Source of the DNA: Grammothele lineata
Lineage: Eukaryota > Basidiomycota > Agaricomycetes > Polyporales > Polyporaceae
Assembly: GCA_002150815.3 (NCBI GenBank)
Contig: NDFF03000070.1
Location: forward strand, 124,001-188,000
Length of the DNA: 64,000 bases
Direction of reading: 5' to 3'
This document shows, piece after piece, positions 48,698 to 62,053 of this stretch. Position 1 is the stretch's first letter. Each line of letters begins with the position of its first letter. The position numbers were made by a program, and so were the translations under genes. Below the pieces are notes generated by a model that saw only the letters and a program-made list of their open reading frames with translations, was not told the DNA's origin and did no database searches.

Positions 48698-49279
48698 ATG
48701 TCATCTAGCACAATCCCAATACGCACCCGCCGCAAGGGTGCCTCTAATCAAGTCTCCCAGTCTCCGTCTTCCTCGACCCGTTTGTTCTCAAGGAAATCAT
48801 GTTATATTCTACGTACTACTAACTTGCTTTTCAGGTTGAGCTACCTCCTGATATCCATCCCTTACCTGATAGCGTGACCGCATACGTGAGTACAGCCCGT
48901 CTACAGACGCTCCCTCGCCTAGCCTCCTGATCCCCTTTACACACAGTTCGTCTATCCCTTCACGCTGGAACCTCATGTCCTCACCGTCGAGGCCTCTCGT
49001 CGATCTACACTCGCGGCACACGCGGCACGTCGCGAGGCGTACCTCAAGGCGCGCGAAGATGAGAAGGAACGTCGCAAGCGGGAGGCGCTCCGCCGAATCG
49101 CTCCAGGCTTCGAGCCTAAGTCGACGCCTCTCGTACCTACCAAGCGGTTTTCTGGCGTACCCGGTCAGGGTCCTGAGCTATCTTCAGCCTCGGCGACAGA
49201 CGGCGACGCGGGGCATAGACGAACAAAGTCTGTCATGGAGGAGCTTGTAGACCATCTCGCAGCGCTAGAGTCGAAGTAG
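48698..49279 (+). CDS. Small uncharacterised protein, 145 aa
   Basis: Three exons (48698-48751, 48835-48885, 48947-49279) give 145 aa. I do not recognise a domain. The joined N-terminus reads TRRKGASNQVELPPDIHPLPDSVTAY, followed by FVYPFTLEPHVLTVEASR and a charged helix (RREAYLKAREDEKERRKREALRRIAPGFEP). The tail is Ser/Thr-rich and ends VMEELVDHLAALESK. The first donor (CAA then GTCTCC) is weak but is the one I found that keeps frame into the second exon; the second intron is canonical. The conserved-looking core and clean splicing suggest a real gene of unknown role. Confidence 0.6.
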
Positions 49280-49608
49280 CCTGAACGCGCACTACCCTGG
49301 ACACTGTACAATATGTGTAGCATACTGAAGGTCTGTTGGGCTGGCGGTACAACTCAGATGAGATGACGGCTTGCCTCACAATCTCAGAGCTCATTACCGC
49401 AGCTTTCGGAGTCGGAGTCAGACTCACGGCGAGGCGAGGCGCGAGATTATCGGCACGTGATGCCTTCCGCCCACTGCGTCATTGCGATGCGGTCCCGGTG
49501 GGAGGTTTTAATGTGGACTCGTTATAAGCATGCGTGCCGGTAGATAGATTCGTCTCACCTAATCTCTTTCATCTCCCTTCGCTTCACTTCTCTCTCGCTC
49601 TCTCGTAC

Positions 49609-52600
49609 ATGCCGCCCAAAGGGAAGTCTTCCGCATCGTCAGCAACGCGCAAGAAACATGCGCGCAAGGCTGCTGCCACCCAGGGCGCGGTCGATGAGCC
49701 ACAGATGCCCAAGGAGAAGAAGCCGAAGGGCAAGGATAAGAAGGGCAAGAAGGAGCCTCGTAAGAAGGTCTACATCCCTCCGGTCAAACCTGCGCCTGTA
49801 CAACCAGATCCTCTCGACACCCTCGGGCTTGCGCAGAAGCTTCCCCCAGAGCTCCTCGTTGTCCTTAGGCTCCTCTCGAAGAAAGACGCGACAACGAAGC
49901 GCCGCGCTCTCGAAGACATTCAAACAGCGTGGATTGGAAGAGCCAAACGTGGTGATGAGGGAGAAGGTCTCCTATACACGCTGCAGGAAATCATTCCTGT
50001 CTGGGTATGTCCCCAATCGGTATATCCGTCTTGCTGCTCATACCTATTTTGCTCAGCTGCACCATGTTCCATCGCTTTTCCTGCACCCCTCGCGGCGCAT
50101 ACGCCTACAAGCAGTCGCGTTACACTCATCCATCCTGCAGATCGCCCAGCTTCGGACCGTGCTCTTCTTCCAGATCCGTGAGGTTGTCTCTTCAGATCAA
50201 GCTGAGTCGATCCTGGGATCTTGGTGTCTCGCAGTGCACGATGTAGACCGTCAGGTCTCCTCTTATGCTCGCGAATCCTGGATCAGGTTCGTTACCGCAC
50301 TCCATCCGTCAGAGGACAAGCTGTTCTTGGACCAAACACTTTTCCCTCGACTATGGGAGTTCGTGCAGAGAACCCTACTCGATCCTCTTGGGATGTACCT
50401 CTACATCAACCCTCCACAGCCCATGGCCCCTACCCCTGCTTCAAGCAGAAAGGGCTCCGGTCGTGGTACTCCTATCCGCAAGGACGACGAGCCAATCGGA
50501 CGAGCAAAGGCGGACGAGGAAGAGGAGAAGGAGCAGGATAGGAAGGCACGCCTGCGTGTGGGTGCGTTCGGGGCAACTGAGTGGGTTTTGAGTGGGTACC
50601 TTATACTTTTCGTACGACCCATGTATTCGTATTCAATACCATCCCTCGTTCTCTGTTCATACACTCTGCAGACGCTAGGCCCTTGTTCGTTGATAGTCAC
50701 TCGGAGGACGCGGAAGCCAAATCGCGTGACGAATTTCTGGCAGCGTTCGAGAACCCAGCGTTGTGGTCCTCGTTGTATCAAGGCAGAACGCCGCCGTTTG
50801 TGGACACAGAAAGCTTCGGGTTCGAGCAGCCCGTCGTCCGGAAGTCGGCTTGGGCATTGCTCCAATCATTGGTGCACACGTGCAAGGGTACGGTCCAAAG
50901 CTTCGACGCGCGATAAGAGTACGAGTGCTGATATCTGGACGTTAGGTCGTCTTCAATCCCTTCTTCCCGTACTCAGCCGTGCTGTGCTTCGTTCTGCGTG
51001 GGTTGAGTTGGATCCAATCGTGCGAGGAGCGATGTGGCAACCTTTGCTCATGTTCCTGAAAGGTATGCGGTCTCAAATGCTTGTCAGTGACTTCACTTAA
51101 TTTGGATGCAGATTATCCTACGGCGTGGGTCTTGGAGGCAGAACAAGAGAGGGAAGACGAAGATGACGATGAAGACTCTGAGACCGAAGGAAAAGTTCCC
51201 AAGCCCAACAAGCCCGCACTAGAACTCATTCCCTCCCCAGCATACTCAGAGTTTTTGCAGTTCCTGTCAACCGGCTGCAACGGCTCTCCTGTGCAGGGGT
51301 ATCCCGCCCTCCTCATTATACTGTCAACGATTCCGGCCTCCGTACGTGCTGTCCTCCTCCTAAAGCCGGAAGTCCTAACAATTCCCGTAGATCATCGCTC
51401 TCTCATCAGCTCACCCACTTGAGGATCTGTTCACATCCTTCTGGTCGGCAGTCGACGCGCGGGTGCTCAACTCGCTCGACCGCGTGGCGGCATCAACCGC
51501 ATTCCTGTCGTCGTTCCTTGAATGTCTTACTTTCATTTCTCGGCGGCTCATCAACTCACCGCTCAATGATGCAATCTCGATGATCCGCAGAACGTCTACC
51601 AATGGGTCGTTCGACGTCGACGCATCCGTCAAAGCGCTGCTGCGCGAACATTTCAAGAGGACATGGGATGAGTTATCCTCCGGGAGATTGAAAGTGTCTG
51701 GAAGGAGCGCAGGTGATGAGCTCGCGAAAGCGTTCTTGTCCCTCCACAAGTTGAGGCCAGGTGTGTATGTCTCATTTTGTTCTTCAGGGCGCAATGCTGA
51801 TCGCTCTGGGAATTGTAGATCTATTCGACGTAGCGTGGGAGACAATCACCGACGCCGTCAAGGCCTCCGTGGCATCTGAGGATGGAATTCCCGCTTTTGT
51901 CCCCGAGGTGTTACAGCAATTGTCTAGCTCGCTAGAGAGGGGCACGGTACCTGGGGATTCTGTGCATGCCCTTGTGATGACAATTGTCGGGTCAACGCTG
52001 GACCAATGTGCAGCTCTCCTAGACGTGGACGAGACTGATCTCACACGCGCTGCATCTGTGGTTGGAGTGCTGGAAGCGTTCGGCTTGGTCATTTTCACAG
52101 ATGCAAATATCACAAAGGTAGGCTTCCTGTGCCGTTTATCCCTACCCGGTCTCACGTTTCACCTCTTTGTAGAGCATCGATGACCTCGTGCAGACCCAAA
52201 CACGCCGACTGCTTCTTGCTATGCCGTCGCTTTTAGTTCTGTACCTACACCACCGTGACGACGAAGAGGCTTGCTTGCTGGTCTGGCACCAAGTTCTCCG
52301 AGCTGTGGCCAGCCAAGGGGACGGTGTTGACTCAACCCTGTCGGTCTTTCTGGACGCGGCAGAGACTAAAGTCCTCCCAGCATATTTGCGTCCTGCCGGG
52401 GAGGAGCTTCACGATGCTGCTGGCAACTTGTTGTCGGAGGCGCTGTCCGGCCCTCCTAACACGACGCGCGTCACGCTCATTGGACGTCTGCTCAGCTCAT
52501 ATGGTATGTTTGCGATCATGTTATACTGATATGGTATCGCTGACGCGCAGGTTCAGATCGTTTCGTGCAGCACAGCTGTCGCGAGAACCTCATCAACGGT

Positions 52601-55600
52601 GTCGTCGATGCATTCGTTCTCCACATCGACAACGCCCTACGAGACGAGAAGCTTTCTCTTGGGCCGCTTAGCACCCCACTCAACATCCTGCGCGGCTTAT
52701 CAGAACAAGATTCCTCAGGAGAGCTGCTCGATAGCCGCTGCACAACCCTCCTTCCCTACGTCTTCTTGCTCGTGTTTCTCCTGCCCCATGCATGCACAGT
52801 GGAGGACCAGCAGAAGACAGCCGCTACATTCCTGTGGACAAAGTGGCTCGCAATTGCTTCAGGAGAGGCCAAACAAAGTGCGATTACCGTAGTCAAGCAC
52901 CTTCTGCACGAACTTGTCCTCGATTGGGTCTCGCTTCCCACGTATGCTTGGTTTCTCTTCGACGAGGTCAACATACTAATCTTCTGCGTGCAGGCCCGAA
53001 CAGATAATCCGTGCTGTGTCTGCCTCCCCATTCTTCCCCCACATCGATGTCCTGTCAGATGTCTTCCCATCACCAGCCGATCTCATCGAACTGCTCAATA
53101 CTCTCCCATCTACTCCGCTTGACCCCAGTCTCGCTGTCATTGATCCCCTAATACCTCCGCCAACGCGGTATCACTCGCCTAAGGCCGTCTCTCCAGATTG
53201 TGACACGCAGGGCCTTTCAGCCTACGCCCGTGTTGTACACGGTCTCTTGCTCTTTCTCTCAGAGGACAGGCAGACGGCCAAAGCAAATGCATGGGCCCTT
53301 CACCACTTTTTTGCACTCGCTATCTACGCCGAGGAGCACAAGAGTTTACCTTCGATGGATAGTCCGGTGTTCTCCAAGAGTGTTTCACCAGCTACTTTGC
53401 AAGGGATCCTCGACAAAGTGCAGCAGCTGGCGGCATATCTGCTCTCCGCGACCACCGAGGAGCAGTGGCATACAGACGTCACAAAGGCCGTGCTAGCGCA
53501 GGGCTCCGCAGACCGTTTGGACTCTGTTGGTGGGCTTGTAGTTGGCTTCATCGGGCACGCAACGCAGAAAGACACGGCCAGGGAGTCGAGGGTCCTGCAC
53601 ATGGTCCTTCGCCACGCTCTCAGCACGGCAACCAAAGCAGATGCGGAGCAGTGGATGCTCGTCGCTCGGAAGCTTGAGAAACAAGGTAGGCACTCCTCTT
53701 TTGTTTATCACAAGCACTCTCTGATCGTTCATCGTTTCTCTTAGCGCCGCACGCATCACTTGCCATCGTCTTTTCTGTGGCGCGCTACGCACCCGAGACG
53801 GTGCGAATGGACCGCTTCCGCAATGAGCTCGCTGCGGGCACTCTCGGCGTGCGCGCAGCCAAGGCGAACACCGACGGCCTTTGGCTCCTACGCAGTCTTG
53901 CCGCGGCAGCGCCTGACCCCGAGTCGGATGTTGTGTTCCTCCCACAGCCTCGCGCGGTGAACCTGATGAAGGCCTGCCAGCAGTGGATCGCGTCGGACGA
54001 AGACCTAGAGGAGGACGTCCAGAGCGAGATGACTCTCGTGTTTATGGCGCTCGTGCCGATTCTGTCAAGCGTCCCCGGTAGCCATTGGGATTTGATGTTT
54101 GACGTGATAGAAAACAACTTGGAGGTGAGTACGAGCTGTATTGAGTACACCTACACAAGACAAGGAATGACGCCATTGTGTTCAGAATTCTTCGCTCGAC
54201 GATTCGTCAACATTTGCGACCCTGGCGAGGACCCTTCGTCTCGTTTTGGTGATCGAGGACTTTGCAAGGTCGAGTAAAACATTACGCGAAGCTTGGGAGG
54301 AGAGGAGATCAACACTCTTAACCCTGATTCGTGACCTGATCACATTGAAGCTCGGTACGTTTCATCCGTGCGGCTCATCCCTCTAGTTACTCACTTAAGT
54401 CCCCAGAGGATGAGAAGCCGTCGACCCCTCTTTCTGTCTGTCGTGAACTCGCACTGCAGATTGTTCAAGATCTCCCCACATCTCTTATGACGCGCGAGAC
54501 CCTCCCCAAGATGTGCCACCTCGTCTTAGATCGTTCGGTCACCGTGCAGCGTATGGCACACCAATTGCTACAGGAGGCGGCGAAGAAGTACACTGAGGAG
54601 CTCGTCATCGAGGCTGCCGTGGACACGGAAGGAATCATGAAAGTAGAGCTGCCTCCAGAACTCCTGGATATCTTGCAGCGGAGCTTGGCTCATGAAGAGA
54701 CAGAGGAATATGGTCAAGAGTGGTTCGGGTACCTCCTTGCTTGGATGGCGGTCTTCGATCTCTTCAATGGAGCGGTATGTCCTGGACCTCGTCGCTCTGT
54801 TAAGATGTACTTACAGTCATGTGTCGCAGTCATTGAAAGTCAAGTCGGGCTATATCGACCAACTTCGAGATCTAGATCTCGTCGGAGCCAGGCTGCTTCC
54901 CACAATCTTTGGCCTTCTTGAACTCTACGGAGGGATAGCGAAAGCTTTCAAGCTGGATATTTGGGACGTCGACGAGTTCTACCTCGACTGTAAGCAACCA
55001 CCCTCCGTCTGGTCCACCTTTCGCTAATTCATCCACGCAGTCTATTCTCCAGAGACGCCCCTCAGTCTTCGACTCCTCACCGCACACCTCTACTACCGCG
55101 CGCTCCTCCTCGTGCCTTCCCTCATCCGCGCTTGGCTCGTCGACTGCCGCGACCGCCAGCTCTCGACGGCCGTCGCGTCCTACACCTCGCGCCACTTCTC
55201 GCCCGCGATCATCCGCACCGAGCTCGCGCGCGTCAAGGACCCCGAGGCCGTTGCCGCGGCGCCCGAGCTCGCAGGCGAGAACGTGACGATCAAGGTCGCC
55301 GCGGCTGTGCATGAGGTCACGGCGAGCTACACTGTGGACGAGCAGCGGCTCGACCTGACGGTGAAGCTTCCCGCGGACTGGCCGCTGCACACGATTGAGA
55401 TCCGGGACTCGAAGCTTGTTGGCGTTACTGAGGACCGCTGGCGTGCGTGGGTACTGGGCGTGCAGCAGATCCTGACGTTCAGGGTGAGTGCTGTTTTCCA
55501 TTTCTCTTATCATCCAAGGCCACTGACCAATGTAAACTTACTCAGAGCGGCAGCATCGTAGACGGGCTCAGCTTCTTCCTCAAGAATGTCTCGTCTCACT

Positions 55601-55898
55601 TCGAGGGTGTCGCAGAATGTGCCATCTGTTACTCGTACGTATCTCCTTTCCCCAAAATTTCTATGATCTGACATAGAGCTCGCATCATGGTCAGTATCGT
55701 AAACGCTACTGACGGTAGTCTGCCGCGCAAGCCGTGCAAGACATGCAAGAACCGCTTCCACGCCGCTTGTCTCTACAAGGTATGCTGCAAATTGTGGGAC
55801 TAGGGAGCCTTTGAGCTAACATCTCGACACAGTGGTTCAACACGAGCCACTCCTCAAGCTGCCCGCTGTGCCGTTCGGAGATCATGACCGGAAAGTAG
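49609..55898 (+). CDS. ltn1: Listerin E3 ubiquitin ligase (Ltn1/Rkr1)
   Basis: Eighteen exons, the first 49609-50004 and the last 55833-55898, give 1781 aa, the size expected for fungal Ltn1. It ubiquitinates nascent chains stuck on stalled 60S subunits in ribosome quality control. The N-terminus has a basic Lys-rich tail, then the conserved LPPELLVVLRLLSKKDATTKRRALEDIQ and LGSWCLAVHDVDRQVSSYARESW. HEAT/ARM-like helices fill the middle. The RWD-like region precedes a C-terminal RING rebuilt across two introns: ECAICYS, LPRKPCKTCKNRFHAACLYK, WFNTSHSSSCPLCRSEI, giving C-x2-C, C-x2-C, H-x3-C and C-x2-C. The last residues are EIMTGK. Two donors are non-canonical choices forced by frame (GTGTAT after 51762, GTGGGT after 50591). 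All 18 exons agree in phase. Confidence 0.93.
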
Positions 55899-56286
55899 TG
55901 CTGCTGCCAAGTGGCGCAAAGGAACGAAGAAGAGAGATCCAAATTCTGTAGCGTTATCGACGATCATCCGCGTACGGACTTGTAGCGCATATATATACTC
56001 GTGCAGATGACCGGAATCCGTTTGTTGCGAGCGAAGCGAATATTCAGATCTCAGATGCCAACCGTCGGCGCATCGTACGTACATACTGACAAAATGTCGG
56101 TCCGTTTCGAAAGCCTGCAGACTTCATCTCGGTGCCGACACTTTCGCGCAGCTGAAGCGCGTCTGTACATGGGCCTTCGTCCAGAATTTGTCGGTCTGAA
56201 GCGATGGCACCTCTTGTTATACTACACAGGCATAACCCATCGCGCCTTGCTATTCATACACCTATTCTCGGGTGACGTGCCCGGCT
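55899..56286. other. Convergent intergenic region (ltn1 / P450)
   Basis: Between two convergent stop codons; expected to hold both 3' UTRs. No other feature seen. Confidence 0.5.
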
Positions 56287-58368
56287 TCAAACTTGCCTGC
56301 GCTTCATGCCGACCCTGCACTCCACCGGTTTACGCAGGAAGCCCTCCCTTGTGCCCAGCTTCGCGAAGACAACGAAAATAGGTTAGCCCCTACTAGATGG
56401 CGCTGCAGCACTCAGAGGGAGACGTACCTCCATGTCCGGATCCTCTAGGACAAAGTGGTAGCGCCGGAAGATTGACGCGACGATGACGAGGAGCTCCAAG
56501 TTTGCCAGGTTCCGCCCGACGCAGCTCCTACATGACCGGGCGCGAAGGGACGCATCGGCGTCAGCGAGTGAAGGGGCGGACCGAGTAGAGCGCCAGAAAA
56601 AAGGGAAGGCACTAACCTCGGCCCGAACGAGAACGGGTTGAACGTCTTCTGTACCTCGACCTTGTCCTGCTCGAACCACCTCTCGGGACGGAACGCGTCC
56701 GCGTCTTCGCCCCATACCGCCTTGTCGCGGTGGATCGTGTACGTCGGCACGCTGAGCACCGCGCCCTCGGGGAAGTGCTCGCCCGCGACGGTCAAGCCGC
56801 CGGGGGGGACGAGCCGTGGAAGACCGATGCCGGACGTGGAGTGGATGCGGAGGGCCTCGTTGATGACGGCTTCGAGGTAGGGCAGGCGCTTGACTGCCTC
56901 GAAGGCGGTGACGGGGTCGTCGTCGCCCACGAGCGCGGCGTCGAGCTCTTGCTGGAGCTTGAGCTGCGCGTGCTGGTTTTTGGCGAGGTGGTAAGTGATC
57001 GCGCAGGAGGAGCTATGTAGGGGGACGTGTTAGCCTCCCCTGGGCCCTCCACTCTCCAAAACCATGCGGTTGCACATACTTTGACGTCGTGTCTGACCCA
57101 GCGATGAGCTGTGTGAGTGCCTCGGCGGTGAGCTCCTCCCTGCCCATCGGATCCCCGTTATCGTCCCTCCCCTCCTGGAGCTTCGCGAGCAAGTCCACAC
57201 GGCCCTCGTCCGGGGCCGCGAGCCTCCGGGCGACCGCGGCGACTGCGATGCCCGCAAGGCGGCGCACAGCCTCGCTCCCGCGCGAGAACCAGGGCAGGCG
57301 GCGGGCGAGGGGACGCCAGTGGGGCGGGAGGACACCCATCGAGGCTGAGTACTCGCCGCGGTCGTTGAGGACCTGCACGGCGGGGAAGTGCGCGATTTCG
57401 CATTTACCGTCACCGTCGCCGTAGGCGGCCATCGCGGCCTTGTGGGAGACGGCGACGGGCGCGGAGTCCTTACAGGCAACGAGCATGCCGAATGGGGCGC
57501 CAAAGGCGAGGTCGCCTGTGCGAAGTGACGGAACAGAGGTCAATCGGATGGGGTTCGACGTGTGCAGAGAAATGCCTACCAATGATGTCGAATGCGAGGT
57601 AGTTGTACCATGGCAAGCAGTCGTACCAGACACGCCCGTCGTGTCCACTCCATCCTCCCTCGCCCTCCTCGCCAGAAATGCCTTTCACTCCACCATCGCA
57701 AAGCTTGTCCCACTGCTTGAAAAGCTGGGTAAGGTGCGCGCGGACGTGGGGCTCGAATGCGAGCACACTTTGCTGAGAGAAGATGTGGGACACGATCTTG
57801 CGCTTGCGCGCGTGTTGAGGCCGCGAGCGCGTGTTGAAGAGGCCGCGCTGGATGGAGACGAAGGCGTCATAGAAGTTGGATTTGAGCGTGCCCGTGCCGT
57901 GCCCGTATACGATCTGAAGCGCGTCAGGGTCCGCGACCGAGAGGTGGTTGGGCGCGATGCGGACGAATGTGCCTAGGATAGTGTGTGAGCATTTGGACTA
58001 GTGGATGAGGAACTGGTGAAGCTGGCTGGGAGGATCGTTCGCCGCATATATGCATGCACTGCTGACGGCCCGTGGCGCCGCCGATGGTATGACGCACGTA
58101 TGCAAGTGGACTGCATACCGCTCATAATCTCATGAACGAGGCCCTTGAACTCACCATACTTCTTGTGCAGTTCGTGCACCCTCTCCGAACGATGGCCTTC
58201 GGCTGCTACACGCCCGAGCCAAATGTCGGAAAGCTTGGCGATGAACGGGCCGGGGTACTTGCGGAAGCCATAGGGGTCGGAGAAGTACGGTACAAAGTGA
58301 GCGAGGAGGACGACAGACAGCGCGACGAGCGCATAGCCGCGCCAGTCGAGAACGTCGAGGAAGAGCAT
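56287..58368 (-). CDS. CYP53-like cytochrome P450 (benzoate 4-hydroxylase type)
   Basis: Six exons (58368-58155, 57972-57580, 57515-57080, 57012-56617, 56527-56428, 56358-56287) give 536 aa. An N-terminal membrane anchor (ALVALSVVLLAHFVPYF) is followed by the Pro-rich hinge YPGPFIAKLSD. The oxygen-binding helix has AGSDTTS, the ExxR is EALR, and the aromatic motif is FRPERW. The heme loop, rebuilt across an intron, is FSFGPRSCVGRNL. Blocks WLGRVAAEGHRSERVHELHKKYG, GTLKSNFYDAFVSI and HARKRKIVSHIFSQ resemble fungal CYP53 benzoate para-hydroxylases, which detoxify lignin-derived aromatics. The family call is from memory of its motifs. The last exon encodes LGTREGFLRKPVECRVGMKRR, using an AAG acceptor. 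The second exon follows a 182 bp intron. Confidence 0.9.
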
Positions 58369-59948
58369 GGTTGGGGGCGAGGAGTGCAGCGTCAAGGACG
58401 GATGGACTTAAGTAGGCAACGGGGACGGAGCATTGGGCGGCATGGTTCCCATGACCTTGGCTGTCACTGACCCCGTTAGGAGATTGGACCGACAGGCGAA
58501 CATGACGCTCTGCTTGTCTACTGGCTTACGTCTGCTAGCCTTGGATTGGCAGCATCACGCACGAACCCCTTGGACGCCTTCAGAAGCCTGGCGGTGACAG
58601 GGCCGCAAGCGGCAACGGAAAGGAGGTTTAAGCAACTGCGGCCGACGCTACGAATGGCGACTACGTGCGAACGAAGAAGTCGCACCGTCGAAGTGCGAGT
58701 CGGACGGTCGGGCGAGGGTTCACAAAGCTGAGGACGGCGCGTCAATGACCCAAGACGGAGCAGCAACATACACGGGGACGGGGTCACGCACAGGGACATG
58801 ATCACAACTTGATCATATGGACAGCGTTCGCGCCAAGATCCGCTGCGACTGGATGCTAGCCGCCGTTCAATGTTCAACGTTAACACTGAGAAGGATTATA
58901 TTCAGATTGTCAGCCCTTCTCCCTATTTTTGCCCCTCAAGCTTCAACCGGCCACGGGGTAGCCACGGCGATCGAGCGAACAGGGCAAGGGGCGTAAATGA
59001 GTACTTACTCGCGACGGGAACACCCTATGGGGCTATCAAGTAGTAGTACACGTTGCTGATATTGACCTTTTTTAAACTTCGGTTCAAAGAACGAAGTGCT
59101 GCGAAGCTCTGGCGCGGCAGTAGAAGATATATGCCAAGGGACAAGAACGAGGACGAGTGTCGTTATCAGCCGACGTCCGATTGACGGTTCTCGATTTCTC
59201 ACCGGCGCTTGCTCGACTACATACACGTACTCTTCTCCTTCCATCCCAGATGCACCCACGACCTTAAGTTCTGAGCTTAAGCTTTGTAGAACGTATGATA
59301 TCACCCGTCTCAGAACGGCAGATAGAAGTTTGGTTGTGAGTAATCTCGTCTCGTTTGTTTACGCTGGCGGCGGCGTCACCCCGCGATCGGTCTCGAGCTT
59401 CAGGCTACTGAGAGGCTCGAGGTGAGAGTTAAAACCGAGTGCTGACTATATGCATTGGACTGCAGCTGGTCCGTGGAGAAGTCCCCTGTCTCTACCTACG
59501 AAATAAATACAAAATATGCGTTCTAGAGCAAAAGTTCCGCGCCTAACGCGCTCCATTACCGGTCTCGGGATCATGAGAGGGGGAGGCCATGGTATATCGT
59601 ATGCGGGGGTGGTATGGCGACGATTAGAGAAACTGTGGTAGCGAAGATGTAAGGTATGATACAATTTACATTTTGAGCCAAGAGAGTTGCTTGCGATAGC
59701 GGAGAGGGGAGGGTTGCGGGGAACGGTTGAGGAGATCTGAGTATGCAAATGGGTGGCGGCTAACGGTACAGTGATGCAGCGCGACGACGACGGAGCTGAG
59801 GAAAGGGTATGCAAGAAGGACGGGTTCGTTGACGAATCGCACAGTTGCGGACGGATCGGACGGAGGTCTTGGATATCTTGAGGAGCGGAGGGCGGAAGGC
59901 TTGATGCGGACGGACTTCAGGGCTTCACGCAGGCGGATATTGGACAGT
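58369..59948. other. 1.6 kb intergenic region
   Basis: Holds the P450 promoter and the 3' UTR of the small heat-shock gene. Open frames on both strands have no recognisable content and no convincing splice structure. Confidence 0.45.
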
Positions 59949-61404
59949 TCAGGGGACAGCGATCTCTTGCGGCGCTTCTGCTGGTGCTGGGTCTCCGCAC
60001 GGAATCTTCAAGGTGAGGATCCCATCTTCGAGGGTGACAGCGACGTCTTCAGGCTAACGTTCAAACGAGCAAGGACAAACACGCGGCATCCACCGTCAGG
60101 CATCCTGCCCACACGCACGAGCACACGACACAAAGCGACGGACGCACCCTCGTCTCAGGGGGGACGGCCAGCGTCCTGAAGAAGTGGCCGAACTTGCGCT
60201 CGCGCACAGCGAGGCCCTGTTGGGGGAGCACGGCGCGGGCGGTGCCTGCGACGCTCACCTGCCGCACGCGGCTGAACGGGCACACCGAGAGCGTGACGCG
60301 CACGTCGGTACGCTTCACGCCTGGGAGCTCGAACATGGCCGTCATCACACCCTCCTCTGCGCTGTAGTGCACGTCCGCGCGGATCATGTACCGACGCGAA
60401 GGCTCCACGGCGAGAGCAGGGTGTGTATGTGCGCGCGGGGTGTTTTCTGGGTCGAAGCTGCGTGCGGATTGAGGATGAGAATGAAGAGAAAGAGGGCGGA
60501 CGAGGGACCGAGAGGAGCGAAGGGGAGCAAACAGGTAAGTGAGCACGCACCTGGCACCGGCCTCCGCCTGACCCGCCGTCGTCCCCGACAGCCCAAGCAG
60601 TCCCTCACGCCACGTATCCATAGCTGGACAAGATACAGCTAAAGCTGTCCCAACAGCAGGCGGCGCAAGGCCGCCCGTACCAGTCGTCATCATCGCCGAC
60701 GACGGTTGCATCTCACTCACTCGGCGCGGTCTCACAGCGCCAGCACCTCCGCCAGAACCCGACGCGGACGCGGACGCCCCGCGCGACTGGGGACGACGGT
60801 ACGGGTGCGCGGACTGGGCATGAGCCCGTCCATGGGGGATGCGTAACGGCCCCACCCCAGCCCCAGCAGACGACAGCGCGCCAGGGCTGCCCCCGATGGC
60901 GGCAGGCGCGGAGGAAGATGATGCAGCGCGTGCGGTATCGACGTGCAGTGGGGGTTTGCTACCACCGCGCCCGCGACGCGATGTAGTTGGGTGGAGGAAG
61001 TCCTCCTCTGTGATTGTCTCAAACCGGAACGTCGCCTGCCCAGCGGCGGGGGGCGGGACGTGGATCGTCCGCGGGGCGGGGGCAGGGGCGATCTGCTGCT
61101 GAGGCTGAGGCTGAGGTGCGTACTGAGGCTGTTGAGGAAGCTGAGGCTGATGGTGTTGTGGGACATGCTGGTGCTCTTGCGGTGTTGAAGTCTGACGTGG
61201 CGGGAGGGGCGGCGGAAGCTGCTGTAGTTGAAGCTGGCTGGGCGATATCTGCTGAGGCTGCGCTTGCTGTTGCGGGTCTTGCGGGGGCATCTGCAGCGCG
61301 GGGTCGTGCTCGGAGGCGGACGTCGACGACGCGACCTCCCACGCGTACACACGGGGCGTCGCGGGGTTGGAGTAGTCCACATACTGGTGATACGGGAATG
61401 ACAT
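59949..61404 (-). CDS. Small heat-shock protein (Hsp20) with Gln/Pro-rich head
   Basis: Three exons (61404-60551, 60457-60148, 60053-59949) give 422 aa. The C-terminal ~125 residues form an alpha-crystallin domain: RYMIRADVHYSAEEGVMTAMFELPGVKRTDVRVTL, RERKFGHFFRTLAVPPETRPEDVAVTLEDGILTLKIP. Such proteins are ATP-independent holdases. The 280+ residue N-terminal region is exceptional for the family: a Gln/Pro-rich block (residues ~45-115), then Ser/Ala/Gly-rich sequence. Typical sHSPs are about 150-250 aa. The last exon is short and ends QEIAVP. The first true ATG is at 61404. A role beyond chaperoning, for example condensate formation through the Gln-rich head, is inference. Confidence 0.85.
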
Positions 61405-62053
61405 TGTCACACACAGAACAGGCGTCAGCGCGGGCAATGCGGCAGCCGGTGAACGCGGCGCGCGGAGCTGCTGCTGCTGCTGTCGTAGTTGTGGTCGTCG
61501 TGTTGGTACAGAGGAGAGGAGGGGCGGGAGGGCGGGGCGCCAGCCTATGTATACCTCAACTCCTTTTGTGGCGGGCCCGCCGCGCCTGACTCAACCTGCG
61601 GGAGGCGGTGCTTCGCGGCGCCGCGTGCCCCGGGCTTTCCTCTCTTGGAAATCGTCGGGCCCCGACCCCGCCGCTCGGCCGCCCGCCTTTGCCGACGCGC
61701 GGGCGGGCGCAACGCGGGCATCACGATGCACCACCCACGGTGCGATGCCGCACCATTGTTGAGCCTCCGCGACCCTGTGTTTGTATCTGAACAGAGTCAT
61801 TGTGTGTCAATTCAGGCAAGTCCGTCATCCAGAGCCCCAAAAGGCAATTGACGGGACGGCAATATTGCTGTGCCTCGGTGTTGTACATGAATATGAAGTC
61901 AACGTAACTTCCGGTACATAATTCACAGAGGCGTGAATCTACATGGTATACTTCGAGGGAGTAAAATCGCAATCGTCGCCTTCATGTCGGGATGCGTCGT
62001 GGTGAGCAACTTACGTTGAAAAATGTGCCACAAAGACAATTGTCATTAATGAA
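61405..62053. other. Intergenic region between Hsp20 gene and tRNA
   Basis: Hsp20 promoter and spacer. No gene recognised. Confidence 0.45.

Noticed and set aside
59096..59425. 109-aa plus-strand open frame downstream of the Hsp20 gene
   Set aside because: No domain, no splice support, and an equally long antisense frame overlaps it.
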